A DNA stretch of 64,000 nt from Scleropages formosus (GCF_900964775.1 NC_041827.1:6061501-6125500), one strand, 5' to 3'; counted from the stretch's first letter, positions 34,788-46,756 are shown. The notes: a model not told the origin generated them from the letters alone. Numbers and translations: made by a program.

Positions 34788-35599
34788 AACACTTGTATTC
34801 TCTCTAGAAATTTTTCAGCCGCACGTCTTCTTATCAGAATATTCACAATATGTACATATTGAATATGAACACATTGAAAGGTTAACATATGCTATAGTCG
34901 TTCCATAACTTTTTTCACAAAAGCAGAGGAATTTTTTTTTATGATGATCATTTAAATAGTGAATTTATTAGGCCTCTTTAAATTTTAACTGTACAAGCAA
35001 TTTATTCACAGTGTTTATTTTTTTTTAGTCCACACTGGCCTCTAAAGGAAGTGAAGATGAAAGGCTTGTAAATGGTGCTTTGCATCTGATTGCTGCTGTT
35101 CAGCACGGACAGAAAATATCACCATGCCATTATAATTTTGCTGCAGGGTTAGAGGTAGATGGAGGAATGGTTGTTGATGTGTTAATTGTGTAAGGAGCAA
35201 ATTACTCCTCAGTAACGCTTACTGGTTTCATGAGAACTCCTGGAACTGAGGGCAGTGCCTGTGTCTGCAGCCTCCCTGGTCCGGCAAGTCAAAAAACTTC
35301 TCCAAAGCCCACGAAGCTTTTCAGTTTCCGGAGCTTTTCACATTAGTCTTCTCCTTATCTTCGTTCAAGCTCTTCCGTTCCTGGTCATTAATCTCAGTAT
35401 CTGAGGTTTCTTTCATTTTTGACATCCTTTGACATCCTGCTCCGTGCTTTTGCCTCCCGGCTCATCTCCTTGTTTATTTCCAGCTCTCTTCTTTACTGGT
35501 CATCCTTATGATGTGAACTTTACAAGAATTCAGCAAAAATTGTCTGCAGCAGAATTCCTGATGTGGATAGTCAGTTCCCTAGATGGTTCTGAAGAGGCA
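34205..35599. other. Intergenic with an ATCT microsatellite
   Basis: Holds an (ATCT)8 repeat at 34755-34787. Otherwise AT-rich, without gene or recognised repeat. Confidence 0.45.
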
Positions 35600-35792
35600 G
35601 CCAGTGTAGTGGTTACAGCTACTGTTCTTGTACTGTGAGGTCAAGGGTTTGAATCCCATCTTTTATTGTAGCACCCATGAGAAAGACTTTCACCCAGTAG
35701 AAACTGTGCAGCTGTATAAATGGGTAAATCATTGTAAGCAGCTTAACACTGTAATTTGATTTGGGGAAAAGTGTCAGCTAAATGCAAACCAA
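35600..35792 (+). repeat. SINE family C copy
   Basis: + copy: head CAGTGTAGTGGTTACAGC, box B GGGTTTGAATCCCATC, then GCAGCTGTATAAATGGGTAA, and tail GGGGAAAAGTGTCAGCTAAA. A LINE end begins about 50 bases further on. Confidence 0.8.
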
Positions 35793-35844
35793 AGAGAGAG
35801 CTTATTACTGCGTACAACTCCTCCAACGTACTTCTCTCTCTATA

Positions 35845-36352
35845 GGCTTCCTCTAGGTGTCCGTATCAAGTTCAAGACCCTGGTGATGACCTACAAGACC
35901 ATCACTGATCTGGTACCTGTAGAACTTGATCACTTGCTATGCTCCTCCACCTCTGGCTGCTTAGCGGTTCACACTAACTCACAAAAGATACAAAATTAAA
36001 AGTCTGAAGGTTCTCGGTTCTTGCTTCAGTGCGTGGAGTGATCTTGCAGAGAATTGCTGAATCCCTTTCAACGTTCAAGAAGGGTCTCACAATACTGCTG
36101 TTTTGGAACTGCTTCTCTCCCGATCTCCCAATCTACTCTATAGACTTTCATTACATTATCTTAAAAATAGACTCCCTATCAGTTCTGTATACAGCTTTTT
36201 GTATAATATATTCTGACAAATCCAATTTTTTTTAACTGACTGTCTGCCTCTCTTTCACACAGTGAGATGGTGAAATGTACTTGTATTTACTTTGATTTGT
36301 ACATCGTTCAAGAGAAAAAAAATGCATCTGCTGAATTAATAAATGTAAATAT
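35845..36352 (+). mobile_element. LINE 3' end (reverse-transcriptase ORF C-terminus and tail)
   Basis: The frame reads LPLGVRIKFKTLVMTYKTIT then DLVPVELDHLLCSSTSG, the typical end of a LINE reverse transcriptase (R.RFK.L.LTYKA..G.AP.YL..LL), with AWSDLAENC further on, then stops. The 3' untranslated part ends GAAAAAAAATGCATCTGCTG then AATTAATAAATGTAAAT. This is a version of the tail that ends SINE families B and C. 5'-truncated and inactive. The clade is not resolved. Confidence 0.75.
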
Positions 36353-37469
36353 TCTGAAGGCTTTGGTTCTGTAGAGGATCCTGGACATCACTCATGAGGC
36401 GTTTTGTTTGAATGCGAATATCATATGGTTCGATCCCTAATGGGAAACAGCTCTTATTACCCTTGAGAAAGGTACTCTGCTTCAATTGCTTAATTACTTA
36501 ATGTGTTCTTTGCATGAGTTGGTTCCTGATGGAGCTCAATATGTTAACGTAGATGTTTGTGTTTGCTTAATATATAAATAAATAAATAATAAATATATAA
36601 ATAAATATATAAAGAAATTTTTAGCATGTAGAAATCGATTTGAATCTGGAGGAGTGGAGATACATAAAGAACGGTGCTATACTAATATTTCAATTCATTT
36701 AAGGATATGTTCATAAAAGTCTGCATGTGGGAATGTTGTTTCGATGCTTAAAGATTAAACTGCTCATAAATTTCTGCTTATTGCAACACATACATGAAAT
36801 ATTATCTGATGCCTCAAAGAAACTATTTTGGAAGCTGTTGGTTTCAGAAATATTTTAATAATCAAATCAATGCTGAGCTTTAGTCATTGAGAAACTAATT
36901 TAAAGAGCCCCACTTGTCAGCTCTGTGGTGCTTTTTTTAAACGTGAGTGAGAGTGGAAATGCAAAAGATCAGACGGAGCAAGAAAAAAGGAATGGGTTTT
37001 AGAAAAGAAAAAAGAGCTGATCCTTTTATCACACACACAAGTTGATCCTTAAAAAAAGGAATTCAGCTATTGCTTTATGCGCTAATGACACTGAATACTT
37101 GGTAGTCAAACTTGCCTTTTAAACATCACTATATTTCCGTCATATGCCAATTCTTTGCCATAAATGCCATGCAAGCTGCATACCTGACAGATTGTGTATA
37201 TGCTGTTTCCCACACCAGACTTTGAGCACATGATTAATGATTAATTTATAATAATTACTTGCTTTCAAAAGAGGTTTCATTGAAATACAGAACACACAAA
37301 GTAATCGCAATTTTCAAAACATACTTTCGACACACATTTAGAAATATCAAGTTTCAAAATAATTGAACTAATTGGAACACAGTGGTGATGTTCTGGTGCC
37401 CTGAAATTGCTCTTTTTTTTTACATAGCAGCTGAACACACCTGATGCTGCTTGTGTAAATTAGCTGCTA
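36353..37469. other. Intergenic, AT-rich
   Basis: A faint SINE C-like piece (GGTTCGATCCCTAATGGG and CCTTGAGAAAGGTACTCTGC) lies at about 36405-36520, and an AAAT/ATAA simple repeat at about 36568-36615. No gene. Confidence 0.4.
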
Positions 37470-37822
37470 AAGTACCCATCTTCATCTTCTTCATCTTCTT
37501 CCTCCGCTTATCCGGGACTGGGTCGCGGGGGCAGTAGTCTAAGCAGAGCCCCCCAGACTTCCCTCTCCCCGCAAACCTCCTCCAGCTCCTCTGGGGGAAC
37601 CCCAAGGCGTTCCCAGGCCAGCCGGGAGACGTATTCTCTCCAACGTGTCCCGGGTCTGCCCCGAGGCCTCCTCCCAGTGGGACATGCCCGGAACACCTCC
37701 CCAGGGAGGCGTCCAGAACAGATGCCCGAGCCACCTCAACTGGCTCCTCTCGATGCGGAGGAGCAGCGGCTCTACTCCGAGCTCCTCCCGGGTGACTGAG
37801 CTCCTCACCCTGTCCTTGTGCT
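37470..37822 (-). mobile_element. LINE ORF2 C-terminal fragment
   Basis: - strand frames read LGVEPLLLRIERSQLRWLGH, then CPTGRRPRGRPGTRWREYVS and RLAWERLGVPPEELEEVCGE, ending LLRLLPPRPSPG. I recognise this as the C-terminal end of a LINE ORF2 common in fish genomes. It is spread over shifted frames and only the 3' end is present, followed by a short GAAGATGAAGA repeat at about 37479-37502. The clade is uncertain. Confidence 0.75.
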
Positions 37823-37949
37823 AAAGTACCCGAAAAGACTAAAGGTTATTATTAATAGCATAATGTGCGTGGGCAGGTACAAAAAACCTTCCACAGACTG
37901 AAAACATTGCCAGCTAAATTTAATGAAAAATGTATGTAAAGAACATACA

Positions 37950-38365
37950 TGTCATGGGGGGCCGAGAGAACCGGGACGGCAGGACCCAAGTGCGGGGTCG
38001 TTCATCTGGATTCAAGGGATCAGGCAAGTTCTCGGTGTTGGGGACAGGCGGATGGTGGGTCGATCGGGGTCAGAGCGGGGATCCATGGGCGAGGTCAGGA
38101 GATAAAGCGAAGAGTCGGTCAATCGGTGGCCGGCGTTGAAACGAAGATCCGTGGATGTGGTCGGGAAACAAAGCGAAGGGATGAAAACCAGAGGCCGAGA
38201 ACAAGGGTTGCGTGTGAACCGGACGCCACGAAGGAGGGCAGTTGTCTCTGACGAGATTCCGCAAAGGTATGGGAGCTGAGGAGGGTCTTTTAAAGGGTGA
38301 GCAATTAGTCAGGTGCTAGACCAGAGTCAGGTGCTGTCGGCTGAGTTGTGGGCGTAGACGTGACA
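37950..38365. mobile_element. Solo LTR of an LTR retroelement
   Basis: A 416-bp GC-rich block begins TGTCATGG and ends GTGACA, so it has the TG...CA ends of an LTR. A perfect 5-bp direct repeat ATACA lies on both sides (37945-37949 and 38366-38370). No internal coding region or second LTR is present, which fits a solo LTR left after recombination. Five-base duplications suit Ty3/Gypsy-type elements, but the family is not proven. Open frames inside it are chance. The perfect duplication suggests modest age. Confidence 0.75.
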
Positions 38366-38370
38366 ATACA

Positions 38371-39437
38371 CAAGGTCGCTGTTTTGTATGGTTTAGGGTT
38401 TCTTAAAATACCTCCCTAACTTCATTGTGTCTTCGCTAGATGTTCTAAATCAGCGCCGGCTTCTTCAGGAGCCCCTTAGAAATGCAATGGCAGAACAGCA
38501 TTGTCATGAAGTGTATTTCTCGCTGTAATTTAACGGGGGAGCCTTGTCCACATCCCTCTCCGACTGAGATGCTGGCTGTACCTACAAAAGCCGTCCGGCC
38601 GTCTGCTGTTATGAAAGATGTTCTTGCAGTGAATCACGGTGTATTGAAATGTTTCAGTTACTCCACGTCTTTTCTCACCATTCGTTCCCATTCACTGCAG
38701 CTTCAGTTGTGGAACACACACCTTTACTTATTATACCTCCTCTATCATTTAATTATTTAATTTCACAAGAACCTACATTTGTAGCTTCTTACAGTAACCA
38801 ACGCATCTCACTAGTCTTTCAAGTCAGCTCACAAGTAAACAAAAAGTACATTTGATTTGCACACACTTTAATTTTAATTAGTCTATCGCGGATTATGCTT
38901 TTATCAAATTATTATTTTTTTGATTGCCGTTCTTTTAAGCTGGAATCAGCACGACTGCTGAAGAAAATATTTTCCCTCCTGTTCAACCATGCACACACTT
39001 GGACACGCAGACTGTTGCTGTACTTGAATGGATTGCGGAAGGGGATGTTATACCACAGACACCTAGAGAATAAAACTGCTTAGACTCAAGGCCTTGCGAT
39101 GAATGTGCGTGGGTAGGCATTGCTGTCAGTATATAGACAGAAAGGCAAAGTCAAATGTTTGTTTTTTCCACCAGTTTGCGAGGGGAGTTTCAATTTGCCT
39201 CTGTCTTTCTGTGTATTAATTGGGCTCTAAATGTCACTGTTTTTGACGTTGTTTTAAATAAGCGCAAAGGAACGGGACAGAAGAAAACATCAAACAGGGG
39301 ATACATGTCATTTCAATTAATTGCTGACTATACAATTTATTAAATGTAAATCAGATTATACACTCATGCATAATTACATTTAAATTCTTCTGATGCTCCT
39401 TCAACTCCAAAGACTGTTTCCAGTTCTCATTATGTAT
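38371..39437. other. Intergenic
   Basis: No gene, RNA or recognised repeat. Confidence 0.4.
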
Positions 39438-39508
39438 TTACACACACACACACACGCACGCACACACACACACACACACACACACGCACGCACGCACGCA
39501 CGCACGCT
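39438..39508. repeat. CA/GCAC microsatellite
   Basis: Simple CA repeat interrupted by GCAC units. The 63-aa frame of alternating His/Thr across it is not a gene. Confidence 0.95.
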
Positions 39509-39811
39509 CAGTGGTTACTGCAGCCATAATTACCACAGCCATCTGTCTAGGGATCCTGTGTATCCTGCTGGACTGACACACTGATCACACACTGGCTCAC
39601 AACGATCGATGGTGTGGTGAACTAGCGCGCAGATCGACTGGCCGTCTGTATTAAACGTGTGCTTCGGTAAAATGAATGACCAAACTGCATGCACACACAG
39701 TGAGTGCGTCGAATTTATTGACATGCATCAAGGGTCTTCCAAGTGGTGCTCCTTTGCAACCTGCTGCAGTGTGCGTGTGCTTGTGCAGCTGCACAGTAAT
39801 TGATAGACACA

Positions 39812-40019
39812 CACACACACATTTTCAGAACCGCTTGTCCCATACAGGGTCACGGGGAACCGGAGCCTAACCTGGCAACTCAGGGCGTAAGGCTGGAGGG
39901 GGAGGGGACACACCCAGGACGGGATGCCAGTCCGTCGCAAGGCACCCCAAGCAGGACTCGAACCCCAGACCCACCGGAGAACAGGACTGTGGTCCAACCC
40001 ACTGCGCCACCACACCCCC
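39812..40019 (-). repeat. tRNA-derived SINE, family A (copy 8), young
   Basis: Near-consensus reverse copy with a CA tail. It is flanked by a perfect 13-bp duplication ATTGATAGACACA (39799-39811 and 40020-40032). Confidence 0.95.
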
Positions 40020-40079
40020 ATTGATAGACACATGTTCTGGTATTGGTTCACACAACTGTCCCTGTGTGTATATGTCACT

Positions 40080-40305
40080 ACACCCACACACACACACACA
40101 CACACTGTCTGAAACTGCTTGTTGCAAGCAGGGTCATGGCAAATCAGAGCCTAACCCAGCAACACAGGGCACAAGGCTGGAGGGGACACACCCAGGATGG
40201 GACACCAGTCCATCACAAGGCACCACAAACAGGACTCGAACCCCAGACCCACCAGAGAGCAAGTCCCAGCCAAACCTGCTGTGCCACCACAACCCCACAC
40301 CCCAC
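40080..40305 (-). repeat. tRNA-derived SINE, family A (copy 9)
   Basis: Older reverse copy about 60 bases from copy 8, with a (CA) tail at 40081-40104. Many CpG sites read as CA/TG (for example TTGCAAGCAGGGTCATGGCA), as expected from methylation decay. A short GAGGGGGA segment is missing. A rough duplication GTCACTAC / CTCACTAC may flank it. Confidence 0.88.
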
Positions 40306-40464
40306 TGTGTCTCACTACTTACCCTGAATTCCTCCAGTAAAATTACCCACCTGTATAAATGGATAGTACAATTGCACTTCTAAGCTTGTAACTGTAATAA
40401 CTGTAACCTTAACATTGTAAGTCGCTTTGGAGAAAAGCATCAGCTAAAGGAATAAATGTAAATG
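40306..40464 (+). repeat. SINE family C, headless 3' part
   Basis: CTTACCCTGAATTCCTCCAG, ACCTGTATAAATGGATAG, AACATTGTAAGTCGCTTTGG, GAAAAGCATCAGCTAAAGGA and ATAAATGTAAATG. It is 5'-truncated and sits directly after copy 9 of family A. Confidence 0.8.
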
Positions 40465-40989
40465 TCAGTGTGACAGCATGGTATCTGAGCGAGTGTGCGT
40501 CCGCTGCTCCGCAGCACAGCTGATGAAATGATGTTTGCTGCTTTATAATCCCGTGTAATCCCGTCCACTCACAATCTGCTTGGCCATAGTTCGCTCCGCA
40601 GAGTGCATCTGGGCCCCTCCATCGCCAGCGGTATGAGGGCAGCGCAATGGTCGCGTTTTGCCATCGAACGGTCCCTGTATATAAATTCTACTATATAAAT
40701 TAGATAATTGATGTGCAGCATGCTCCTCCTGGGGTAATACTATGGGACAGCAGCCGTAATGCCCTCCCGGCGTAGGCACACACAGCTAACGGGGCCCACG
40801 GTGCGCCTTTTTTACACTCCCCCTCAAGAGCAGATCCTACAAGAACAGCAGGCAGGACATTTCTCCAAACCCTGAGCATTACACCAGCGAACGCTGGCTC
40901 AGGCGTCAAAGTGGGCGAATAATTCTCAGCCTTGTTCACGTTTCATCTTTTGATGAAAGGCAGACCCATCATCAGTTTGTAAAAGTGCC

Positions 40990-41404
40990 ACCAGATATGG
41001 CCACACAGATATGGGGTAGGGGAAGGCGCGTGCACGCACGCATACACATTTAGTTGGATTTTTAAAAAGAAATGAAAATGAACCCGCTTGGGGGGGGGGG
41101 GGGGGGGGGGGGTGAGCGCAGGAGATTATAATTCGAGCAAAAGCGGAGAGATTATTCCTTTCTGGTCTGGAGCGCGAGGGAAGCAGGGAGGGCGGGGGGG
41201 GAGGCAGTGAGAGGCAGCGAGCGCGCGCATGCTGGTCCGGCCAGTTCACGTGGAAGCGCATCTCGAGCCCGACGCTCGCGGAGAGCTGCGATGTAGCGAC
41301 GAGCCGAGCGGCTTCCTCGTGCAGCAGAGCGTCTGTGAGCGGGAGCGCCGGCGAACTTCACATCTGGAGACGCACTTTCGTCGGCACGTTCGCCGTCTGC
41401 ACAG
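40990..41404 (+). promoter_or_regulatory. CpG-rich block with probable non-coding first exon
   Basis: GC- and CpG-dense from about 41150, preceded by a run of more than 20 G (41091-41112). It ends in the strong donor CTGCACAG|GTAAGC, with exon end at 41404. No open frame with recognisable protein exists on the + strand; a 130-aa - strand frame is composition-driven. I read it as promoter plus leader exon of an unnamed + strand gene whose coding part lies to the right. Confidence 0.5.
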
Positions 41405-41701
41405 GTAAGCGGCAAACAGGATGCGTGCGTCCTCGGGCAACGTTCGGACACTGAGTTGAGTTCGCGTGTGTCCCCCAGCCTCCTCCCGCTTTCAAAAACG
41501 TTTCTTTCCTCGCTGCTACTGCTGCTGCTGGATAGTGCTTTCAAGTTAACGCGCCTGTCAGAAGAAGTTTGCTAAATAATATTTCTTGTGAGATCATTTA
41601 ATTTGTAAGACCTTAGTGACAGAGTTTTTGTGTCGAAGACCATTACGGCCCCCCCTTGTGTGCAGCTGTCAATCAATGGCAGTGATTTACGGATCGAATT
41701 C

Positions 41702-41746
<45 letters not shown>

Positions 41747-44465
41747 ACTCCGACTGAAGAAGGTGTTTTCTTTACTCCTCACGATATTATGCCATTATTT
41801 TGTGTGCAATACGATCTTTCTTGAAACAACAGTTGCTTTCCAAAAGTCTGTTTTAAAGAGAATGATGCGAATAACACATGTTTGAAAAGTGTTCGCCTAC
41901 ATCATCACGCTGAGATACTGCAGAGAGACGGTAAGATACCTAATTCCACAGAAATTATACTGCTAACAAGGGTTTTACAGAATCTCCGCGCTCATTCCAC
42001 ACCTGAACAGTGGCATCTCCGTCTCCGAGCTTCTCCTGTCCACTAGAACCGTGCGCAGCGACGTCAGTGTCACACACACACCGCTCGTGCGCGCACGTCG
42101 CGCGACAGGGTCAGCGGCCTCCTCCACGCACACGGGAAGAGCTGCTCTGCCTCCACACACACACATCTTCCACTTAAAACCCACAGCCAGTCCTTCTCTC
42201 TGTCACCTGCACTTTTCTTTCACCAGCGCTACACCTAAAATAATGTTAATAACCATTAAGGCAGAATGTTCAGTTTTTTTCCCCACTGATTTTATTATCA
42301 TTTTAAAAAGATCCACGTGCCATAAAAAGAAATGGTGTCAATGAATGAATGAGAGAATCATGGTTCGAGCAGTGGGTGAATGAATGAATAAACAAGTGAA
42401 GGAAGCAATGAGTAAATTACAGGTAACTTTCTAGATTTAAATCTGGCTACTTTCACTCATACCTGTGTGCTTTACATTGATCATTGCTGTAGGTTTACAG
42501 CAACATTGAAGTGCTAAGAACAAGACGGTTACATAGTGACCGTACTGTAGGCAATGTCATGGAAGAGAGTTTTTTTTTTTTTTGTATAATTTTTCCCTTG
42601 CTACCTTGGAGCGCAGAACCAAACAATCAAGATTTGAGTCCAAGTACCAATGGTGGTCAAGCACTGCTCTTTTTTTCATTTTTTTTTCTTCTTCTCCTCT
42701 ATTTCTATTGCTCAGTTTCTTGATTAAAAGGAAATAAGACATATAAAGTGCATTTTGTTTCATTAGCTTAGCAGCCATATTACACAGCAGCTGGATTTGC
42801 TCCTACCAAATTTGCCACCCAAGAGACATGCGTTCCTCTTCTTCCTTATCCTCTGTATTTCCCCCACTCCCCTAAACACACCCACAAGATCCACTCTGCC
42901 AGAGCCCGCAGATGGCAGCCTCCCTCCCCACCCCACACACCACGACTACACTGAGACCTTAATTTTACATCTCACCGTCTATTCTCACTTCGACCGCTCC
43001 TTGGCTATGCCATTTACGTCCTTCCCTCTCGAAGCCTGGAGAGGAGTCCTGCACATGATAGCTTGCACTCCAGTTTGTATTTCATGATCAGCTGAAATTT
43101 GGCACCAGTCACAGACATTTATTATTGTGCTACATTACCCTGGACTGCACTTTGTCCACAGTTCCAGCCACAGAGGTAGTTCTAAATGTTCTACTTCGAG
43201 GGTGAAGACTCTGCTCATGAACATGGCAAACTTTTCTTTCCCGCCTTAGAACAGCACTCCCTGCTGCCCATACAGTCTCACAGCCATGTCCAGACAAAAG
43301 GCTCGGCCAAAACCCGTGGATATCGTGACAAGGGCACAGGGCGATGCTTCCTTGAGCTTCTACCATGTCTGCCGATACCCTTTTGTCCAGGCTTCTGGCT
43401 TTCGATTTAGTACCTGTGGTTCTTATCAAGATCTCATGTAGCGGGGCTGTAAAGTTGGAGAAAGAAGAGAACAAATCATGCTGTAGGGTGTCATTTGATA
43501 CCATATTGATGGAGACTTTAGGAAACTGCCTGGGGATGTGTTTCTGTATCAGCTAAATAAAGAACATCATCAAGATAAGCAGGTGTCCTGCAGGTTTGAG
43601 ATAGCAACTTGTAACCTCAATGTTGCTAGATGGACCTCAAGGTACATAACCTGTATTGATTCAGTCAAATATCTAGCTCTAATGGTATTGCATGCTGTTA
43701 CGGATAACGTGGCTCGCTACAAAATATTCAAAAATAATGTAATCGTTAAAGAATCGTGGACGTGGATCTTTCGCATGTCTGGAAGATTGTTAGTACAATG
43801 AATAACAGAGGGACGAAAGGTCATGTATCATGGAGTGTCAGAACAATGAAAAAGCCTTTAGTGAGGTTTAGAGCTGATGGCCTCAATGCTCGGAGTGTTG
43901 CTTTCTCAGGCAAGGGGAGCTCTTTTTCTGTGCCGATGCATGACGGGTGATCAGGATAATGTTTTAGAGCATACAAAGGATCTTCCTTCCTCTCACTTTT
44001 ACCAACACTCGAATCGCTACTAGTCCTGTTCTCTCTCTTCATCCACCGTGGCGTACTGAAACGGCCCTAGAACCTCATGGCTCTGTCTGTGTCATGAGAA
44101 CCCCCTCAGCTTCAGCCAAGCCTTTATTTGAAGATGCCTTGATTACGTTTAGCCTCGTGACTTAGAGATATTGTCTCTTAGAAGCGTGGCGAACAGGCTC
44201 TCACAACTCCTTCCGTGATCTACCATGAAAAGAAGTAGCAGGTTGTTTCTCGGCACTACGTCTCCACACCTCTCATAGTACATTTTATCCCTAGATATGA
44301 ATTTTCTTAAAATTTTTACACACATGACAAAAGACAGAATAAATGCCTCACCCATCTTCTGTAACTGTTTATCCTGATCGATGTGGCAGTGGTCCAGAGC
44401 CTATGCCGGAATCATAGGCCAGGAGCAGTGCACTCTGGATAGGACATAAGTCCAGCACAGGGTAG

Positions 44466-44467
<2 letters not shown>
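41405..44467. other. Presumed first intron, with TG microsatellite
   Basis: A TG/CG simple repeat lies at 41705-41746. I see no exon or recognised transposon. The sequence at 42340-42415 is TGAATGAA-rich. Confidence 0.35.
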
Positions 44468-44499
<32 letters not shown>

Positions 44500-44668
44500 T
44501 ATGGGCAATTTATGGTTGCTAGTTCACTCCAAAATCATGTCTTTAGACTGTGGAAGGAAACCAGAGCGCCTGGAGGAAACCCACTCAGACTCGAGGACAA
44601 CATGCAAACATGCAAACTCCACAGCCTAAGCAACGTCACCTACTGTGCCACAGTGTCGCCAAAAATAA
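44468..44668 (-). repeat. CA repeat plus worn SINE family B-like copy
   Basis: A CA repeat at 44468-44496 is followed by CTATGGGCAATTTATGG, AAAATCATGTCTTTAGACTG, ACATGCAAACTCCACAG and GCCACAGTGTCGCC, a degraded reverse SINE. The microsatellite may have grown from its internal TG part. Confidence 0.65.
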
Positions 44669-44983
44669 ATTCGTCCCTTATCTACTGTTCCCAAGTCTAA
44701 AATATCTTAGGCTTTATCTCCCCTGTTTTTGCATCAGAATACCCTACGATGCACAGTGCGTACCCCACTGCTGGCAAGGAACTGTCTAACCTGATTGGTC
44801 CACAACGTGATCATCCTTATATCTCTTCTTAGCTCAAGTTCACATCATGGGTTCACTGCACCTAAAGAAAACAAGTTTCCAGCAGCTGGGCACCCAAATA
44901 ACCAGAATGCAGAGTACCAAGCATCCGTCAAACACGAGTGTATTTTCTGTCTCCACTCTTCCCTCTCCCCATTTTGGCCTCAG

Positions 44984-45069
44984 GATATGGTGCGTGGAAT
45001 GAGGGCTTATTTTGGATTCTTGTTATTTTTCTTCTCAATAACTACAACCCACACACAATACAATGCAAT
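44984..45069 (+). CDS. Candidate first coding exon with signal peptide (unnamed gene)
   Basis: A long pyrimidine tract (CTTCCCTCTCCCCATTTTGG then CCTCAG) ends at 44983, and the exon closes with the consensus donor CAAT|GTAAGTG. Three bases in, an ATG in good context (GATATGG) opens MVRGMRAYFGFLLFFFSITT then THTQYNA. This is a short basic start, a hydrophobic core and a polar end, that is, a signal-peptide shape. It ends in phase 2. The exon is 86 bases. The gene is not recognised and I find no following exon. It could be chance, since 86 bases of hydrophobic frame between good splice sites is suggestive but not proof. Confidence 0.35.
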
Positions 45070-46054
45070 GTAAGTGCAATTTGTTTGTATCGAAATCGTT
45101 TGCTTACCAAGTGATCTTTGTCCGTTCTCAATTTTACGCCAAAAAATTTTGGCATCTTCGTGTCCTTTAGATGTACTGAAACGTCCCGTTGAGGTTTCGC
45201 ATTTCATTTCCCTAAAGCATTCAGTTTTATTCTGGTAAATATTTTTAATATTAAAAAAGGATAAAAAAGGGCCGCAGTGCACCGCAAGAGGCTACAATAC
45301 ATAACAGCTGATAAAGGCCGGTGTGAAACTAAAATAGCAAAGAGCAATCAAAACATTTAACACGATTTACTCATTTTAACATTATTGCATTTCTTACAAA
45401 TTTGCTATTGCCAAAGAGTTTTTAAAGTTTTTGAGGGACAACAAACTTTTGTTCGTTCGTTTGTCTTAGACAGAAGTGAATTGTCATGTGGGCAGCGATG
45501 CATGAATACTAAATGCGGTAAAGGAACAGCTGCATTATGAATGGGTTCTTAAGGAAGAATGATTTTTTTTCAAGCACAAAGCATTTCCAAAAATGTACTA
45601 TAACTAGTGTTAGTTGATATAAGAGGCTGTATGTGACTCAGTTTTTTTTTTTTTCCTGCACACAGTTAACATCTGGGCATTTGGACTCAGCAATACATGC
45701 AAAAGCTGCAAAATATGATCATAAGGCAGGCACAGGATTAAAAACAAAAACCATGTGAAAAGAAAAGTGTGGCACTGGAAAGTGAGATTACCTCAGTATA
45801 AACATGTTCAAAATAGTTTTTGGCAGGGAGGGGATGAAGTCGAATTCTAAAGAAGCTGACCTTCAATTTCATACACAGCACATTCCAACAAGAACTTCTG
45901 GATAACGCATGAATTATCAGGCTGCTGTTGTGGGTAATTGGTTTTAGCCAGTTTTATTATTATTTTTTTTAAACCGTAAATTTAACTTGACTCAAGATTA
46001 TTACAAAAGTAGGCATGCGCAGGTGCGCTAGTGGGTCATAAATAAGGGTAGGTG

Positions 46055-46055
<1 letters not shown>
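45070..46055. other. Non-coding, nothing recognised
   Basis: AT-rich. No gene or recognised repeat. Confidence 0.4.

Positions 46056-46090
<35 letters not shown>
46056..46090. repeat. TA microsatellite
   Basis: About 17 TA units. Confidence 0.95.
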
Positions 46091-46091
<1 letters not shown>

Positions 46092-46629
46092 AAGTGGGAC
46101 ACAAATTGCCCACAAATACTGCATGACTCCCATAAGGAAAATCATTACATACATTAAAAAAAATAAAACATCATTAGAACCATTGCACCTTGCAGCACTT
46201 AATGTGGGGCTATTAAACTCAAGGTCCTGCACAGCCAGGTAAATGACATTTCATTTGCAGCCCTGCAGCGAACCTCCCAGTTCAACTTGTTGTGTTGACT
46301 GAACCCATTTAATTCCTTTTCTGTGCTCTTAGTGTGTAAGGAGAGCTGTAAAAACATGGTGGGCTGAGCCTGGCTGGACCTCAGCTCAATAGCACTGCTT
46401 TAGTGCATTCTTTCCTGCTCGCCATAGCCCATTTAGGACCCTCTTAAGCTTTACTGGAACATCTGCTATGGTTTAATATGATGGGATAGAGCTCATCTCT
46501 CTGTTTAACTGTAGATCATATAGTAAGAAAACTTATTCAGTTGTATGCTCATTGTTTGGTTAAATCTCTGCAAGCCCTGCTGCTACACGTTTCATCTTTT
46601 TTGCAGAATTTTGGCAGTGTAATGAATAA

Positions 46630-46756
46630 ATCAGTCGTATTTGTATAATGTAATGCTCCTGATGTAATGCACAAATTGCATTTTCCACGAGATGTTTGGA
46701 GAAAAGCGTCTGCTACACGAATACGTGTAAACGGGAATGTAAATGTAAATTTATGG
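46630..46756 (+). repeat. LINE-like 3' end fragment
   Basis: Ends TTTGGAGAAAAGCGTCTGCT then ACACGAATACGTGTAAACGG and AATGTAAATGTAAA. Before it, TGTAATGCACAAATTGCATT recalls the 15.3-kb fragment. Confidence 0.55.

Noticed and set aside
37923-38251. Three overlapping + frames of 60-100 aa
   Set aside because: They lie inside the solo LTR and reflect its GC content.
39393-39584. 63-aa His/Thr-rich frame
   Set aside because: Translation of a CA microsatellite.
41152-41544. 130-aa - strand frame in the CpG block
   Set aside because: Arg/Ala/Ser-rich product typical of CpG-island sequence. The donor on the + strand gives a better reading.
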